A stretch of 49,250 nt of DNA from Acidimicrobiia bacterium (GCA_009841075.1 VXMP01000007.1:1-49250); one strand, 5' to 3'; shown: positions 33,401 to 44,230, counted from the stretch's first letter. The notes: a model not told the origin generated them from the sequence alone. Numbers and translations: made by a program.

Positions 33401-34365
33401 ATCTCCCATAATTCAAGGTGCTTGATAACAAAAATATCACTTAAATTCCCCCCGTCCGTAGAAAGTGCTGCTGCCATAAACGCCACCGCCTCTTCTCGGC
33501 CTCCCGCTCTGACCCCGATAACTTGAGTACCGTCTTCCAATTTTTTCAGCATACGGTCGGCCAAGGCCTCCCGCCCTGCTAAAAGCAGGGATTCGGATAG
33601 AGATGGATCCGTACTCTCGGACCAAAGTTTCCACCAACTTTCCAGTGTGTCCGCTCCACTGAGATTAAGGCCCATTTTTTGCGAAATCCAAAACCGGGCT
33701 CCGGGTTGGGTCTCAAGCCATCCTTCAAGGTCGTCTGCGTCAAGCACTCTTACGTTATGCCATTCGCTCAATTGGCGTTTGCCCTGCGCCCAAACCTCTT
33801 TCTTCGGCCAACGACGTGGTGTGACATATACAAAGGTTGTATGTCTCGGGTCACAATCAAGCGGGTCCTTTGTCCTCTTTGCATAGTCTTTTTCCGCCTT
33901 CTGTTGAGGATTTTTTGCGGTGCTAACCTCCCATCTAGATGGTCCAGCCGGAACATATGGCGACCCACTTCCTCCATCTACCCTTAGGTCCCAACCCTGC
34001 AAATCAATACCCGCCCCGGCACGACCAGACAAGCCTGTAACACCGGGAGTGTTCTTCAACAAACACCTCACTAAACGAGGTAAATCGCCTCTGGCTTCCG
34101 ATGTATTTGCCCAGCTTGCAAGTGCGCCGGCATTTACCAGTCCAGGGCGCATTCCGATGGTGCTGAGAGCCGGTGCCCTGACCACTACCCGGTCGCCATC
34201 CACTTTGAGTACTTGAGCCTCATAGGGTCCGGCACCGCTATCCATGATCCCGATTGAGTCCCCCTCTTTGACGGCCAACCCGTCTAAATCGGAATGCGCG
34301 AGGCTTCCTTCAACAACGCCGTCTGGCGATGCATGATCGAAAGCGACGATTAAAGGGGCCGACAT
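30433..34365 (-). CDS. Large putative defence protein: nuclease-like domain, degenerate P-loop region, helical repeats
   Basis: The product has 1310 residues. About 85-230 looks like a PD-(D/E)xK-type nuclease: GRAGAGIDLQGWD (Asp121), SRWEVSTAK (Glu146, Lys151), then TTFVYVTPRRWPKKEVW and VLDADDLEGWLETQPGARFW. Around 280-300, QVIGVRAGGREEAV sits where a Walker A would be, but Lys-Ser is replaced by Arg-Glu. The rest is mostly helical with repeat-like Trp/Leu stretches, resembling a STAND-like sensor arm. The tail is very charged. It is preceded 17 bases upstream by a 170-aa gene on the same strand. The architecture suggests a self-killing or DNA-degrading antiviral sensor; this is inference. 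Confidence 0.75.
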   Translation of the reverse strand: MSAPLIVAFDHASPDGVVEGSLAHSDLDGLAVKEGDSIGIMDSGAGPYEAQVLKVDGDRVVVRAPALSTIGMRPGLVNAGALASWANTSEARGDLPRLVRCLLKNTPGVTGLSGRAGAGIDLQGWDLRVDGGSGSPYVPAGPSRWEVSTAKNPQQKAEKDYAKRTKDPLDCDPRHTTFVYVTPRRWPKKEVWAQGKRQLSEWHNVRVLDADDLEGWLETQPGARFWISQKMGLNLSGADTLESWWKLWSESTDPSLSESLLLAGREALADRMLKKLEDGTQVIGVRAGGREEAVAFMAAALSTDGGNLSDIFVIKHLELWEMLASGEGRNVLIPLFDGGNYQAAVAAGHCVLVPMSTEDAGRPFIELPRIGRAEGREAFKSIGIEPDRADRYAVCARRSLVSLRRSLAVYPKVARPPWAQGMEGKTLAILVLVGSWSGHLPGDRDIVARVAGQSYGVVERLLQRWEHMDDPPFRRSGTLWRVANPEDAWELLKHMVIGEDLERWYGAVLDVLGTLDPIMEMREADQWAAPLLGKDPNASPVLRRGLASGVGILSVMGLHGMGQSDGVGRAKSLVSELLKRAGKDEGGKLWRQLSNELPLLAEAAPEVFLEAVEEDLLGDSPLIRSMFTDTFNKHRDPFHSSPHTGLLWALETICWSSDFFPQGIESLLRLTTIDPGGELSNRPLNSAKTVLMPWHPQTGACVDRRLDTFHRLLEHHPDVGQALARRVLSRRNVSFGIRRPRFRVEWLDNSPNTSQEFHHFVKEGARLAMGSIANNPAKLVPWIDKFLGLFPEAQDQVTNSLMQLRPEDIAEEERLHLWQSIDRLLHWCSHNDSLPQGLNEATYQKLERIRTRLCLESFVTALDVRVGEAARLFDWGERPEEERRRAVRELWESGGLEAIVGVAEQAECPAYVGIAAALELSDEALCDLLARAGSDSGQIQELVGGWVRKKSETDGFLWAEKIAGQIRDLPLEVQAQVFLALRPCSEVWKLLDKQGRSVNDLYWKQIGRISAYGVDPRDISEYVGNLMEHDRPWLAINALAVALKKDDNGFVGPDGIEMVLNKAIGSDIEQVLGEMDRYYIGRLLDHLEAVKPDSDTLFESELAFCRLFDWGVARTPLAVHRKLAADPEFFARLVYSAYQNEVEDVWSLSVDVAWSILGGWRTLPGIDAIGEDISSDVLESWIVKARRLLAVYDLTSIGDGYIGELLSGSPIGKDGVWPHESVREVLEELCSQEIEDGMARGLRNSRGVTVRSQYEGGDQERELARKYRQWMRQIDIQWPRTARMLRRLAEAYEAEAEHHDEHAEILADSD

Positions 34366-34382
34366 ATACCCATCCTAGGCTC

Positions 34383-34895
34383 CTACATCAAAAGATTAGT
34401 GGGCTTCCTGGGCTCGAAGAGGTCGAGCACCTGCTCAAATTGGCCTCGGAAGCGATCCCGCACCTTTCTACGTTCTGCGGGTTGTAATGAGGGGTAGCTC
34501 TCCGCCGTCGAGATGTCACAGCCCTTTAGTGGGATATCGAAGTGGTGAGGCGAATTCGGCTGATACCTACCGTCCTCAAGCACGTTCGTAGGCCACAAAT
34601 CAAATCCCGCATCCTTGATAGCAGCGACGTTTGCCGTCCCGAACCGAGACCATCGTGACCCGAATCCCCTAATCAGCTCGCCAAGTTCATCCGGTCGGAG
34701 AATGCCATAGACCGAAAGGGTGAGCGACCCATCTCCATCCAGGCCTAGCTCCCGTAGCACTTCCCCGTATAAGGAATAGTTCAGAATGCTGTTGGTCATG
34801 ATCTGTTCTATGGATTGAGCACCCACCCCAAAGTGTACAACCAACATGGCAGGCGGCGGCGTGGGTTCCTTGCGTAAACGAATTTCAATATTCAA
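34383..34895 (-). CDS. Unknown 170-aa protein, partner of the large accessory protein
   Basis: The start is TTG 34895, with AGAGG about 12 bases upstream. The product is a soluble alpha/beta protein with no signal or membrane helix. Segments include PPAMLVVHFGVGAQSIEQIM, a LTLSVYGILRPDELGELIRGF stretch and DAGFDLWPTNVLEDGRY. No family is recognised. It ends 17 bases before the 1310-aa gene and is certainly in the same transcript, so it may be an adaptor, regulator or immunity partner. The upstream 150 bases are AT-rich and probably hold the promoter. Confidence 0.6.
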   Translation of the reverse strand: MNIEIRLRKEPTPPPAMLVVHFGVGAQSIEQIMTNSILNYSLYGEVLRELGLDGDGSLTLSVYGILRPDELGELIRGFGSRWSRFGTANVAAIKDAGFDLWPTNVLEDGRYQPNSPHHFDIPLKGCDISTAESYPSLQPAERRKVRDRFRGQFEQVLDLFEPRKPTNLLM

Positions 34896-35042
34896 AAGCT
34901 TGGGTTACCTCTAGATTTCTCTACTTAAGTATAGATGAAATCAGAGATTTAACAAAATTAACAGCTTAGCATACGAATCTTCAATTACTTAATAACGCCG
35001 GTTTTTGGCCCGGAATTGAAGCCTCCTCCAAGTTGGGCTGCC
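34896..35042. other. AT-rich spacer between two accessory modules
   Basis: About 147 bases, visibly AT-rich against the GC-rich core. It separates the large-protein pair from the HEPN/nucleotidyltransferase set. No gene is seen. It likely carries the promoter of the pair at 30433-34895. Confidence 0.4.
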
Positions 35043-35486
35043 TTACCTTGCTAACCCCCCACCCTTGGGAAGTAAAGCCAGGGCCTTTTCTACGATTTGC
35101 CTGACCAGATCAGCCACCTCTTGGCACCAGGTATAGCTGTCTTGGTCGGCGTCTCTGATGTAGGGATGGATCATATTGTTATAGCGGGTAAATCTATCAA
35201 GATCATCATCGCCAAGACTCTGATTTATCTGTTCCTTGATACTTTCTGCCGGGCAGTCGGCAAGGAGGGTGACTATGTCTTGGCTCCGGGGGGCCGTAGC
35301 TCCCTCGGCTATGTAAGCGGCTTTGATAGCCAGTTCTGCTACCAACACCATCTGATGACACGCCAATGGCCAGTAACTCCGTTCAGCGGCGAAACCTGCC
35401 GATTCAACCAGCATTCCGGCGCGCTCTATCCAAACGGCGGCTTTATCTCCGGTGTTGGCAGGCAGTTCGCTCATACGGTTAATCAT
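35043..35486 (-). CDS. HEPN-domain protein with intact R-x5-H motif
   Basis: A 147-residue helical protein, clearly paralogous to the one at 36070-36471 (WIERA...ACHQMV..AE.AIKAAYI, APRSQDI..LLADCPA, DADQD). It keeps RYNNMIH, the R-x4-6-H signature of HEPN ribonucleases. It lies 95 bases downstream of the nucleotidyltransferase on the same strand. In known HEPN-MNT pairs the HEPN protein is the toxic RNase and the MNT protein adds nucleotides to silence it. This copy is the better candidate for the toxin. Confidence 0.75.
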   Translation of the reverse strand: MINRMSELPANTGDKAAVWIERAGMLVESAGFAAERSYWPLACHQMVLVAELAIKAAYIAEGATAPRSQDIVTLLADCPAESIKEQINQSLGDDDLDRFTRYNNMIHPYIRDADQDSYTWCQEVADLVRQIVEKALALLPKGGGLAR

Positions 35487-35581
35487 AACGCCTGCCCTAA
35501 GTAATTACAGTCTATCAAAAGGCTGGAGACTCTATTCGGCAGGTTAATCCGGTGCAGGAAGTCTTTAGTAGAGCCCTTAGT

Positions 35582-36073
35582 CTATCGATCTTTGATCAAG
35601 CTTGTAAAACTGTTTCGCTTGCCCTGCTCACGGTCATACAGCAGGATTCCTTCTTGGCGTACCCACATGCAAGGGCTGGTGACCACACTTTTGCGGCGTT
35701 CCAGGTCTTCTACGTCGGTGATTTTCGCATCAACCTTAAAAGGACAGTAAGGCCTGGCCGCCCTTTCGATAGCAACAGACCAATTCTTCCAGCTTTTCAG
35801 TGGCAGATCGTCCACCGCTATCAAAAGGTCGATGTCGGAAGATACCGTATCCTCACCGCGGGCTACCGATCCGAACAGGAACACCTTGTCGGGCTCAAAC
35901 CGAATCACAACGGCCAGAACCTGATCCACATAGTCGCGGGGCAGGCCCGGATAAGGAAGAGGCAGGCCCTTCCACCGGGCTGAATCCTGCTCGGCCCTTA
36001 AGTCCCGTTCTGGCAGGGTTAGCTTTGGTGGGGGTTGTCCGCCCTCTTCTTTGCTAATAATCAGAGAGTTCAT
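35582..36073 (-). CDS. MNT-type minimal nucleotidyltransferase (antitoxin-like)
   Basis: The product has 163 residues. The catalytic signature GSVARGEDTVSSDID matches GSx10DxD exactly, and a third Asp lies in KVDAKITD. A Pro-rich N-terminal 45 residues (GGQPPPKLTLPERDL) is extra compared with minimal MNT proteins. Start ATG overlaps the upstream HEPN stop (ATGA). The expected role is nucleotidylation of the HEPN partner or of RNA. Having HEPN genes on both sides is unusual. Confidence 0.85.
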   Translation of the reverse strand: MNSLIISKEEGGQPPPKLTLPERDLRAEQDSARWKGLPLPYPGLPRDYVDQVLAVVIRFEPDKVFLFGSVARGEDTVSSDIDLLIAVDDLPLKSWKNWSVAIERAARPYCPFKVDAKITDVEDLERRKSVVTSPCMWVRQEGILLYDREQGKRNSFTSLIKDR

Positions 36074-36471
36074 GCCAAGGCCTCCTCAACCCTTCGCATG
36101 ACCAGATCAGCCATTCTCTTGAATCTGAGATAAATATCCTGGTCAGCATCCTCGCCCTCTGGATATAAAGCGATGTAATAACTTGAGAACTCATCTAATT
36201 TATCCTTGTCAAGAACCTTGGTGACCTGTTCCCTAATCCTTGCCGCCGGACAGTCGGCTAAAAGAGCATATATATTATGGCTCCTGGGAACCGGAACTTC
36301 ATGGTCGATATAGACGGACTTAATGGCCATTTCTGCCATCCTCACCAGATGATGACAAGCTTCCGACCAGTTTCTCCGGCCGGCCAAAAAACTCGCCGTT
36401 GCCGCCTGGGTTCGGGCACGCTCCATCCAAACGGCTGCTTCGGATCCGTTATTGTCCGGGAGGTCGCTCAT
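36070..36471 (-). CDS. HEPN-domain protein with degenerate active site
   Basis: A 133-residue paralogue of the protein at 35043-35486, with the same WMERA, ACHHLVRMAEMAIKSVYI, PRSHNIYALLADCPA and DADQD landmarks. The region matching R-x5-H of the sister reads SYYIALYP, so both Arg and His are lost and RNase activity is doubtful. It overlaps the MNT gene by four bases. It could be a structural decoy, a dimer partner of the active copy, or an antitoxin-like subunit. Confidence 0.75.
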   Translation of the reverse strand: MSDLPDNNGSEAAVWMERARTQAATASFLAGRRNWSEACHHLVRMAEMAIKSVYIDHEVPVPRSHNIYALLADCPAARIREQVTKVLDKDKLDEFSSYYIALYPEGEDADQDIYLRFKRMADLVMRRVEEALA

Positions 36472-36530
36472 GACGAAATCATACCGCCCTACCTAGACCA
36501 ACCGTCAGAGTAACAACGGGTGGGAAGGGT

Positions 36531-36817
36531 TTATTCGGTGGGGTTGTCCCTCTCCAGGGTGGCCTCGTCCACCAGCAGCGTCACCGTGTTATCCAGTATC
36601 TGCAGGAAACCTCCCCCGATGGATGGGCTGATCTGATCTCCTCCGGTGTGGATGGTCACCGTGCCGGAGGCCAGCGCCGCCATCAGAGGCTCGTGATGGG
36701 CCAGGATCCCGATCTCGCCGTCCACGGTCTTGGCCACCACAAACTCGGCCTCGCCGGACCAAAGCAGCTCCTCGGGCGAAACCACGTCCACCCGCATGGG
36801 AGTGGTACCCACCGCCA

Positions 36818-36818
<1 letters not shown>
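36531..36818 (-). CDS. atpC: ATP synthase epsilon subunit
   Basis: The product has 95 residues. It contains the N-terminal beta-sandwich of F1 epsilon: MRVDVVSPEELLWSGEAEFVVAKTVDGEIGILAHHEPLMAAL (VVSPEELLWSGEA and GEIGILAHHEPL are diagnostic). The long C-terminal helical pair of many epsilon subunits is absent, as in several actinobacteria. Epsilon couples rotation and can inhibit ATP hydrolysis; loss of the helices would remove most inhibition. It is the last gene of the operon and overlaps atpD by one base (TGATG). Confidence 0.93.
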
Positions 36819-38245
<1,427 letters not shown>

Positions 38246-38255
38246 TTACTCCATT

Positions 38256-39152
38256 TCAGCTCGCCGACAGCGCCTGGGCGCCGCCCACGATTTCGGCTAT
38301 TTCGGTGGTGATCTCGGCCTGTCGGGCCTGGTTGGCGGTGCGGGTGAGAACCTTGATGAGCTCCTCGGCGTTGTCGGTGGCGGCCTTCATCGCCCTTTGC
38401 CGGCTGGCATGCTCGGAGGCGGAGCTTTCCAGCAGATGGCCGTAGATGGCCGACTCCACATAGCGGGGCAGCAACCTCCCCAAGATGACACCCGGATCCG
38501 GCTCGAACTCATAGGAAACCGCCACCTCCGATCCCGCCGTTCCCTCATTTTCGTCATCGGAGACGGGCGGGGTGACCGGCAGCACCTCGGTACGGGTGGG
38601 AACATAGGACAAAGCCGAGCGATACACCGTGAAGAAGACGTCCACCGCATCCACTGCACCGGACCGATATTCCGTCATCAAGGCGGTAGCGATCCGGCGG
38701 GCATCGGCGTAGGTGGGCTGATCCGTCACCGCCAGAAAGCTTTCGGCGATTTCGTAGCCTCGGAAAGCGAAATATGTCTGGGCCTTTTTCCCCACGGCGA
38801 ACAGGCGAAGCTCCACCCCCCGGGCACGTTGTTCGACCATAAAGCGCTCCGCCCTCCTCAGCACCGAAGAGTTATAGGCACCGGCCAGCCCGCGATCGGA
38901 GGTCACCACCAGCACCCCCATAGTGGTGAGATCCCGGCGTTCCAGCAGCGGATCGCTCGCATCCCCCGAGGCCCGGGCCACGTTGCGGATCACCTCGATC
39001 ATCTTGTCGGCGTAGGGTCGGGAGGCGTGGACCCGCTCGCGGGCCTTAACGATGCGGGAGGCGGCGATCAGCTCCATCGCACGGGTGATCTTCTTGGTGG
39101 ATTCGACGCTCCGAATCCGCCGGCGGATAGCTCGTAGTTCGGCGCTGGCCAT
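38256..39152 (-). CDS. atpG: ATP synthase gamma subunit
   Basis: A 298-residue central stalk subunit. The N-terminal helix LRAIRRRIRSVESTKKITRAMELIAASRIVKA and the C-terminal helix SERASRQRAMKAATDNAEELIKVL-like stretch ending in QARQAEITTEIAEIVGGAQAL are diagnostic. VVTSDRGLAGAYNSSV is the conserved middle motif. It rotates inside the alpha3beta3 ring. A short insertion (about 195-215, SDDENEGTAG) is acidic and variable in the family. Confidence 0.96.
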   Translation of the reverse strand: MASAELRAIRRRIRSVESTKKITRAMELIAASRIVKARERVHASRPYADKMIEVIRNVARASGDASDPLLERRDLTTMGVLVVTSDRGLAGAYNSSVLRRAERFMVEQRARGVELRLFAVGKKAQTYFAFRGYEIAESFLAVTDQPTYADARRIATALMTEYRSGAVDAVDVFFTVYRSALSYVPTRTEVLPVTPPVSDDENEGTAGSEVAVSYEFEPDPGVILGRLLPRYVESAIYGHLLESSASEHASRQRAMKAATDNAEELIKVLTRTANQARQAEITTEIAEIVGGAQALSAS

Positions 39153-39161
39153 GTCGGAGGG

Positions 39162-40694
<1,533 letters not shown>

Positions 40695-40747
40695 TTCGAT
40701 TTCAACTCCTAAACGTTTGGTCTAAGCCCTGGTTAAAGCGGGTCGTC

Positions 40748-41281
40748 TCATCCGACCACCGTGTCCCGCAGCTGCGACAGGCGGGTACGTACCGAGCCGT
40801 CAATCACCGTGTCGCCTATCCGGGCCACTATCCCCCCCAGGATCGATTCGTCCAACACCACCCGAACCTCCAGCTCGTTACCCATGCGCTTCCCCAGAGC
40901 CCGGGCCAGCCGTTCGACCGTTTCATCGTCCAGGGGGATGGCGCTTCTAACCTCCGCCACCGCCCGATCGCGGGCTGCCGCCCAACGGGCGGTGAGCTGG
41001 TCGGCTATCGCCATCAGGTCGTCGCCCCGCCCTAAACCCACCGCAAAGCTCACGAAGGCGACGGTAAGCCGGTGGGCCTGGGTGCTGAGCAGGTCGTCGA
41101 TAACCGCCTGCTTCCGGTGGATCGGGAGCCTACGGCTGCTCAACGCCTCCTGCAGTTCTTCGGAACCTTCCAAGGCTCGGGCTATCACGTACAGCTCGTT
41201 CTCGATCCGCTCCAGAGCCCCTTCGCTCCGGGCCATCTCGAAGATGGCGGCGGCGTAACCCTGAACCGATGCGGATGACAT
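40748..41281 (-). CDS. atpH: ATP synthase delta subunit
   Basis: A 177-residue OSCP/delta subunit. QGYAAAIFEMARSEGALERIENEL and the C-terminal ILDESILGGIVARIGDTVIDGSVRTRLSQL-type segment (GGIVARIGDTVIDGSV) are the family marks. It joins the peripheral stalk to the top of F1. It starts at ATG 41281, directly after the stop of atpF with no spacer. Confidence 0.95.
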   Translation of the reverse strand: MSSASVQGYAAAIFEMARSEGALERIENELYVIARALEGSEELQEALSSRRLPIHRKQAVIDDLLSTQAHRLTVAFVSFAVGLGRGDDLMAIADQLTARWAAARDRAVAEVRSAIPLDDETVERLARALGKRMGNELEVRVVLDESILGGIVARIGDTVIDGSVRTRLSQLRDTVVG

Positions 41282-41850
41282 CTAAGAACCGGTCTCCAGT
41301 TCGGCCAGATAGTCGTCGACCAAAGCCAGCTGGGTTTCGCGGTCCAGGCTGCGGCCCACCACCTTCTCGGCCAGGTCGATGGAAAGATTGGCCACCGTTC
41401 CTCGGGCTTCGGCCAGCGCCCGAGCCGTTTCCGCGTCGGCTTCCTGACGGGCCCGGGTCATTATCTCCTCGGCTTCCTGCTGAGCCCGGGCAATCGTTTC
41501 GGAACGGACCGTCTCGGCAGCCTGTCGAGCCTCTTCAACGATGCGGGTAGCTTCGTCCTTGGCCCCGGCGATCTGCTCCCGATAGTCGGAAGCCATCTGC
41601 TCGGCCTCCTGTTTGGTGTTCTCGGCCGCCTCCAGCTTGGAGCGCTCCGCCTCCTGGCGCTTGGACAGGGTTTCGCCCAGGGTGGGGACGACCCAGCGCC
41701 AGATGAAAAAGAAAATAATGGCGAAAGCGATAATCCCCGCGATCAGCTCGGAGGTCTCGGGCAGCAACAGATCAAGGCCACCGCTTTCGGCTTCTTCGGC
41801 TGCTATCACCAGCGGGGCCGCCGCCATGTATCGCCTCTTCAGGTTGTTCA

Positions 41851-41851
<1 letters not shown>
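41282..41851 (-). CDS. atpF: ATP synthase b subunit
   Basis: A 189-residue subunit. An N-terminal membrane helix (ELIAGIIAFAIIFFFIWRWVVP) is followed by a long charged coiled coil (EAERSKLEAAENTKQEAEQMASDYREQ...), the usual b architecture. It dimerises into the peripheral stalk that holds delta and alpha. About 35 residues precede the membrane helix, a common actinobacterial feature. The start overlaps the atpE stop as TGATG. Confidence 0.95.
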
Positions 41852-42156
<305 letters not shown>

Positions 42157-42190
42157 TTACTTGTTTGTTTCAATAACCTTACGGCCCATA

Positions 42191-43018
42191 TCAGTGGGCA
42201 GGCTCCAGCGAAGTTTGTATGTAGACCGCCGAGAGCAGGGTGAAGATGTAGGCCTGCAGGATCGCCACGACCAGCTCGAACACCCAAATCGCCAGGCCGA
42301 AGACGAACCATACGATCCCGATCCCGGCCTTGATTCCGATGTCGCCTACCCCGCCCAGGAACAGCACGCCCGACACGAGTAGCAGGGTCAGCATCAGATG
42401 CCCGGCCACCATGTTGGCGAAGAGCCGCACCGCCAGCGTGATGGGACGTAGCACGAAGATCGAAACCAGCTCGATCAGTCCGACCAGCCAACGCAGTGCC
42501 AAAGGCACCGACTTGGGCCAGATCGTGTCGATGAAGTAGTGCTTGAAACCGTTCTTGGCGAACCCCACGAACACGAAAATCACCCAGGTAACCATGGCCA
42601 GAAAGGCGGGTATTGCCATCCGGGAACTGATCGGAAAGTTAATCAGGGGGGTGACCTTAAAGACGTTCCCCACCAGTAGGAAAAAGAACAGCGACAGCAG
42701 GTAGGGCAGGTAGCGCATGCCGTGAGCGGTTCCGATCACCCCTTTGGCGATGTCGTCGCGGACGAAACCGACCAAGGACTCGATGGCGATCTCGAAGCGG
42801 GAGGGAACCAGCTGCTGTCTACGCAGACCTACAAATAAAGCCCCCAACACGATGGCCATGGCGGCGAAGATGAGGAACACCGTTCGGGTGAAATTGAAGC
42901 CTCCGATGGAGAACAGTGGAGTGGTGAACTCGAACAGCTCGTTGATATCGGTGGGCGCGCATATGACCTCGCCCTCCACATCGCAGGCAGAAACCGCCAG
43001 AACTGTCACATCACCCAT
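42191..43018 (-). CDS. atpB: ATP synthase a subunit
   Basis: A 275-residue membrane protein with about five to six hydrophobic helices. The essential Arg lies in LRPITLAVRLFANMVAGHLMLTLL. The N-terminal part faces outside and contains EGEVICAPTDINELFEFTTPLFSIGGF. It forms the two proton half-channels against the c-ring. The start overlaps the end of the upstream small membrane gene by eight bases. A 70-base AT-richer gap separates it from atpE. Confidence 0.95.
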   Translation of the reverse strand: MGDVTVLAVSACDVEGEVICAPTDINELFEFTTPLFSIGGFNFTRTVFLIFAAMAIVLGALFVGLRRQQLVPSRFEIAIESLVGFVRDDIAKGVIGTAHGMRYLPYLLSLFFFLLVGNVFKVTPLINFPISSRMAIPAFLAMVTWVIFVFVGFAKNGFKHYFIDTIWPKSVPLALRWLVGLIELVSIFVLRPITLAVRLFANMVAGHLMLTLLLVSGVLFLGGVGDIGIKAGIGIVWFVFGLAIWVFELVVAILQAYIFTLLSAVYIQTSLEPAH

Positions 43019-43529
43019 GCGACCGAGTACTCCTTTTCTCTGCTGACCGGGTTCCTTCGACCGGATTTGATTGTAGGGGGGTTCGCTTCCTTCCGAGCCG
43101 CGCCGCCTCCCAGAGGAGAATCGCCAGGTAGGTGGATATAACGGTCAGGCCGAGAGCCAGGCGATCCACCTCCAATAGGGCGGCTACCGCCAACATGGTG
43201 GCTGCCGTCAATCCGAGACGGGCGACGAACCCGAATAACGCACCGGCATGATAGGCCCCGAGCGATATTCTCGCCAACCGTGACATCAGCATCCCGGACA
43301 GGAGATAGTACCCGACCACGATGGCCAGCCCGATCGCGGCGGCTATCGCCCCCCGCAGGCCTCGGACAACACCGAAAATCGCCAGGGCAAGCGGGCCGAC
43401 AATCACCATGCGGCGTAGCATGGAAAGGGCCAGGTTCCACTCGGCGGGGGGGCGTGCCGCCAGGTAGTGCTCCACCTCTTGGCGAGATATTCCATCCGAA
43501 GCCGACCGGGGCCGGGTATCAGCTGCCAA
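43011..43529 (-). CDS. Small membrane protein of the ATP synthase operon (AtpI-like position)
   Basis: A 172-residue protein with four predicted membrane helices (MVIVGPLALAIFGVVRGL; AAAIGLAIVVGYYLLSG; LGLTAATMLAVAALL; LTVISTYLAILLW) and a basic C-terminal tail. Position between the AtpZ-like gene and atpB and the helix pattern match the ATP synthase I/AtpI group, which assists c-ring assembly. Sequence identity to AtpI is weak by eye. Confidence 0.75.
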   Translation of the reverse strand: MAADTRPRSASDGISRQEVEHYLAARPPAEWNLALSMLRRMVIVGPLALAIFGVVRGLRGAIAAAIGLAIVVGYYLLSGMLMSRLARISLGAYHAGALFGFVARLGLTAATMLAVAALLEVDRLALGLTVISTYLAILLWEAARLGRKRTPLQSNPVEGTRSAEKRSTRSHG

Positions 43530-43818
43530 GGGGCTGCCTTCCGGTGGGGGTTCGACCCACCATCCACAGGCGATAGAACCCGCTGCCGGAACCGGCGATG
43601 ATGCCGATCACCACCAACCAGGGAGAGGTGTTGAGCCATTGATCGGCAGCCAGGCCGAGCAGGGTACCGGCCATGATCGAACCGAAAAAGGCCCCGCCGT
43701 TGATCCACCCCTCGGTAACTGCGGCAGTGGCCCCCTTATGGGCGGATTGCAAGGCGTTACCCGCGGAGGACGGGGCGTTTTCAGGGCGGGGACCAGGCTG
43801 TCCGAGGGCGTCGGGCAT
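43519..43818 (-). CDS. AtpZ/AtpI-like small membrane protein
   Basis: A 99-residue protein with two membrane helices: GGAFFGSIMAGTLLGLAADQWL and SPWLVVIGIIAGSGSGFYRLW. The short GxxxG-rich hairpin with a charged loop is the AtpZ pattern; AtpZ is proposed to help Mg2+ handling or c-ring insertion. It is the first gene of the ATP synthase operon. No ribosome site is visible, and a -10/-35 pair is placed so that the transcript could be leaderless. TTG 43821 is an alternative start. Confidence 0.8.
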   Translation of the reverse strand: MPDALGQPGPRPENAPSSAGNALQSAHKGATAAVTEGWINGGAFFGSIMAGTLLGLAADQWLNTSPWLVVIGIIAGSGSGFYRLWMVGRTPTGRQPLGS

Positions 43819-43827
43819 CAAGCGGGG

Positions 43828-43857
43828 ATGGTAGCAAGCTTGTGATTGTCGTCACAA
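43828..43857 (-). promoter_or_regulatory. ATP synthase operon promoter with CRP-type palindrome
   Basis: TGTGATTGTCGTCACA (43841-43856) matches the CRP-family consensus TGTGA-N6-TCACA perfectly. On the minus strand TTGTGA (43857-43852) could be a -35 and TACCAT (43833-43828) a -10, 18 bases apart, placing the start of transcription near the first codon (43821-43818). The palindrome would then overlap the promoter. A CRP/GlxR-like regulator is inferred; the regulator gene is not in this window. Confidence 0.55.
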
Positions 43858-43870
43858 TTAGGAGCCCGGC

Positions 43871-43914
43871 TATAAACCTATTCCTACGACATGACTAGGA
43901 TGCGACTAGTCATG
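43871..43914 (+). promoter_or_regulatory. Promoter and operator of the Phd-PIN module
   Basis: A TATAAA at 43871-43876 is a candidate -10. Just downstream is a perfect 9-bp inverted repeat, CATGACTAG (43890-43898) and CTAGTCATG (43906-43914), seven bases apart. It is well placed for autorepression by the Phd-like antitoxin. AGGGGCTCCTGTA follows before the ATG. Confidence 0.6.
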
Positions 43915-43942
43915 CTGGCGGTTATAGAAAGGGGCTCCTGTA

Positions 43943-44230
43943 ATGACCATTCGGAACGATCTAATTGGCGCTGCCGAGTTCAAAGCTCGGTGCCTGCAAA
44001 TCATGGATCATGTAAAGGAAACGGGCACTGAGGTAACCATCACCAAACACGGCCATCCGGTTGCCAAACTGGTCCCCGTTACCTTCCCCACCAGGCGGCC
44101 GCTTATCGGATCCTGCCGGGATTCTCTGGTAATCCATGATGAGGAGGACCTGATCCCTTCAACATTGGATGAATGGTCGGACTGGGAAGACGGATTGCTG
44201 CTTGGCCCGGACGAAGTGACTAATTCCTGA
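43943..44230 (+). CDS. Phd/YefM-type antitoxin
   Basis: A 95-residue protein. The N-terminal DNA-binding half has GAAEFKARCLQIMDHVKETGTEVTITKHGHPVAKLVPV, the Phd/YefM signature (its core being VTITKHGHPVAKLVP). The C-terminal half is acidic (DEEDLIPSTLDEWSDWEDG), as needed to neutralise the toxin. Its stop overlaps the toxin start by one base (TGATG). A perfect inverted repeat lies upstream as the likely operator. Confidence 0.92.
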   Translation: MTIRNDLIGAAEFKARCLQIMDHVKETGTEVTITKHGHPVAKLVPVTFPTRRPLIGSCRDSLVIHDEEDLIPSTLDEWSDWEDGLLLGPDEVTNS

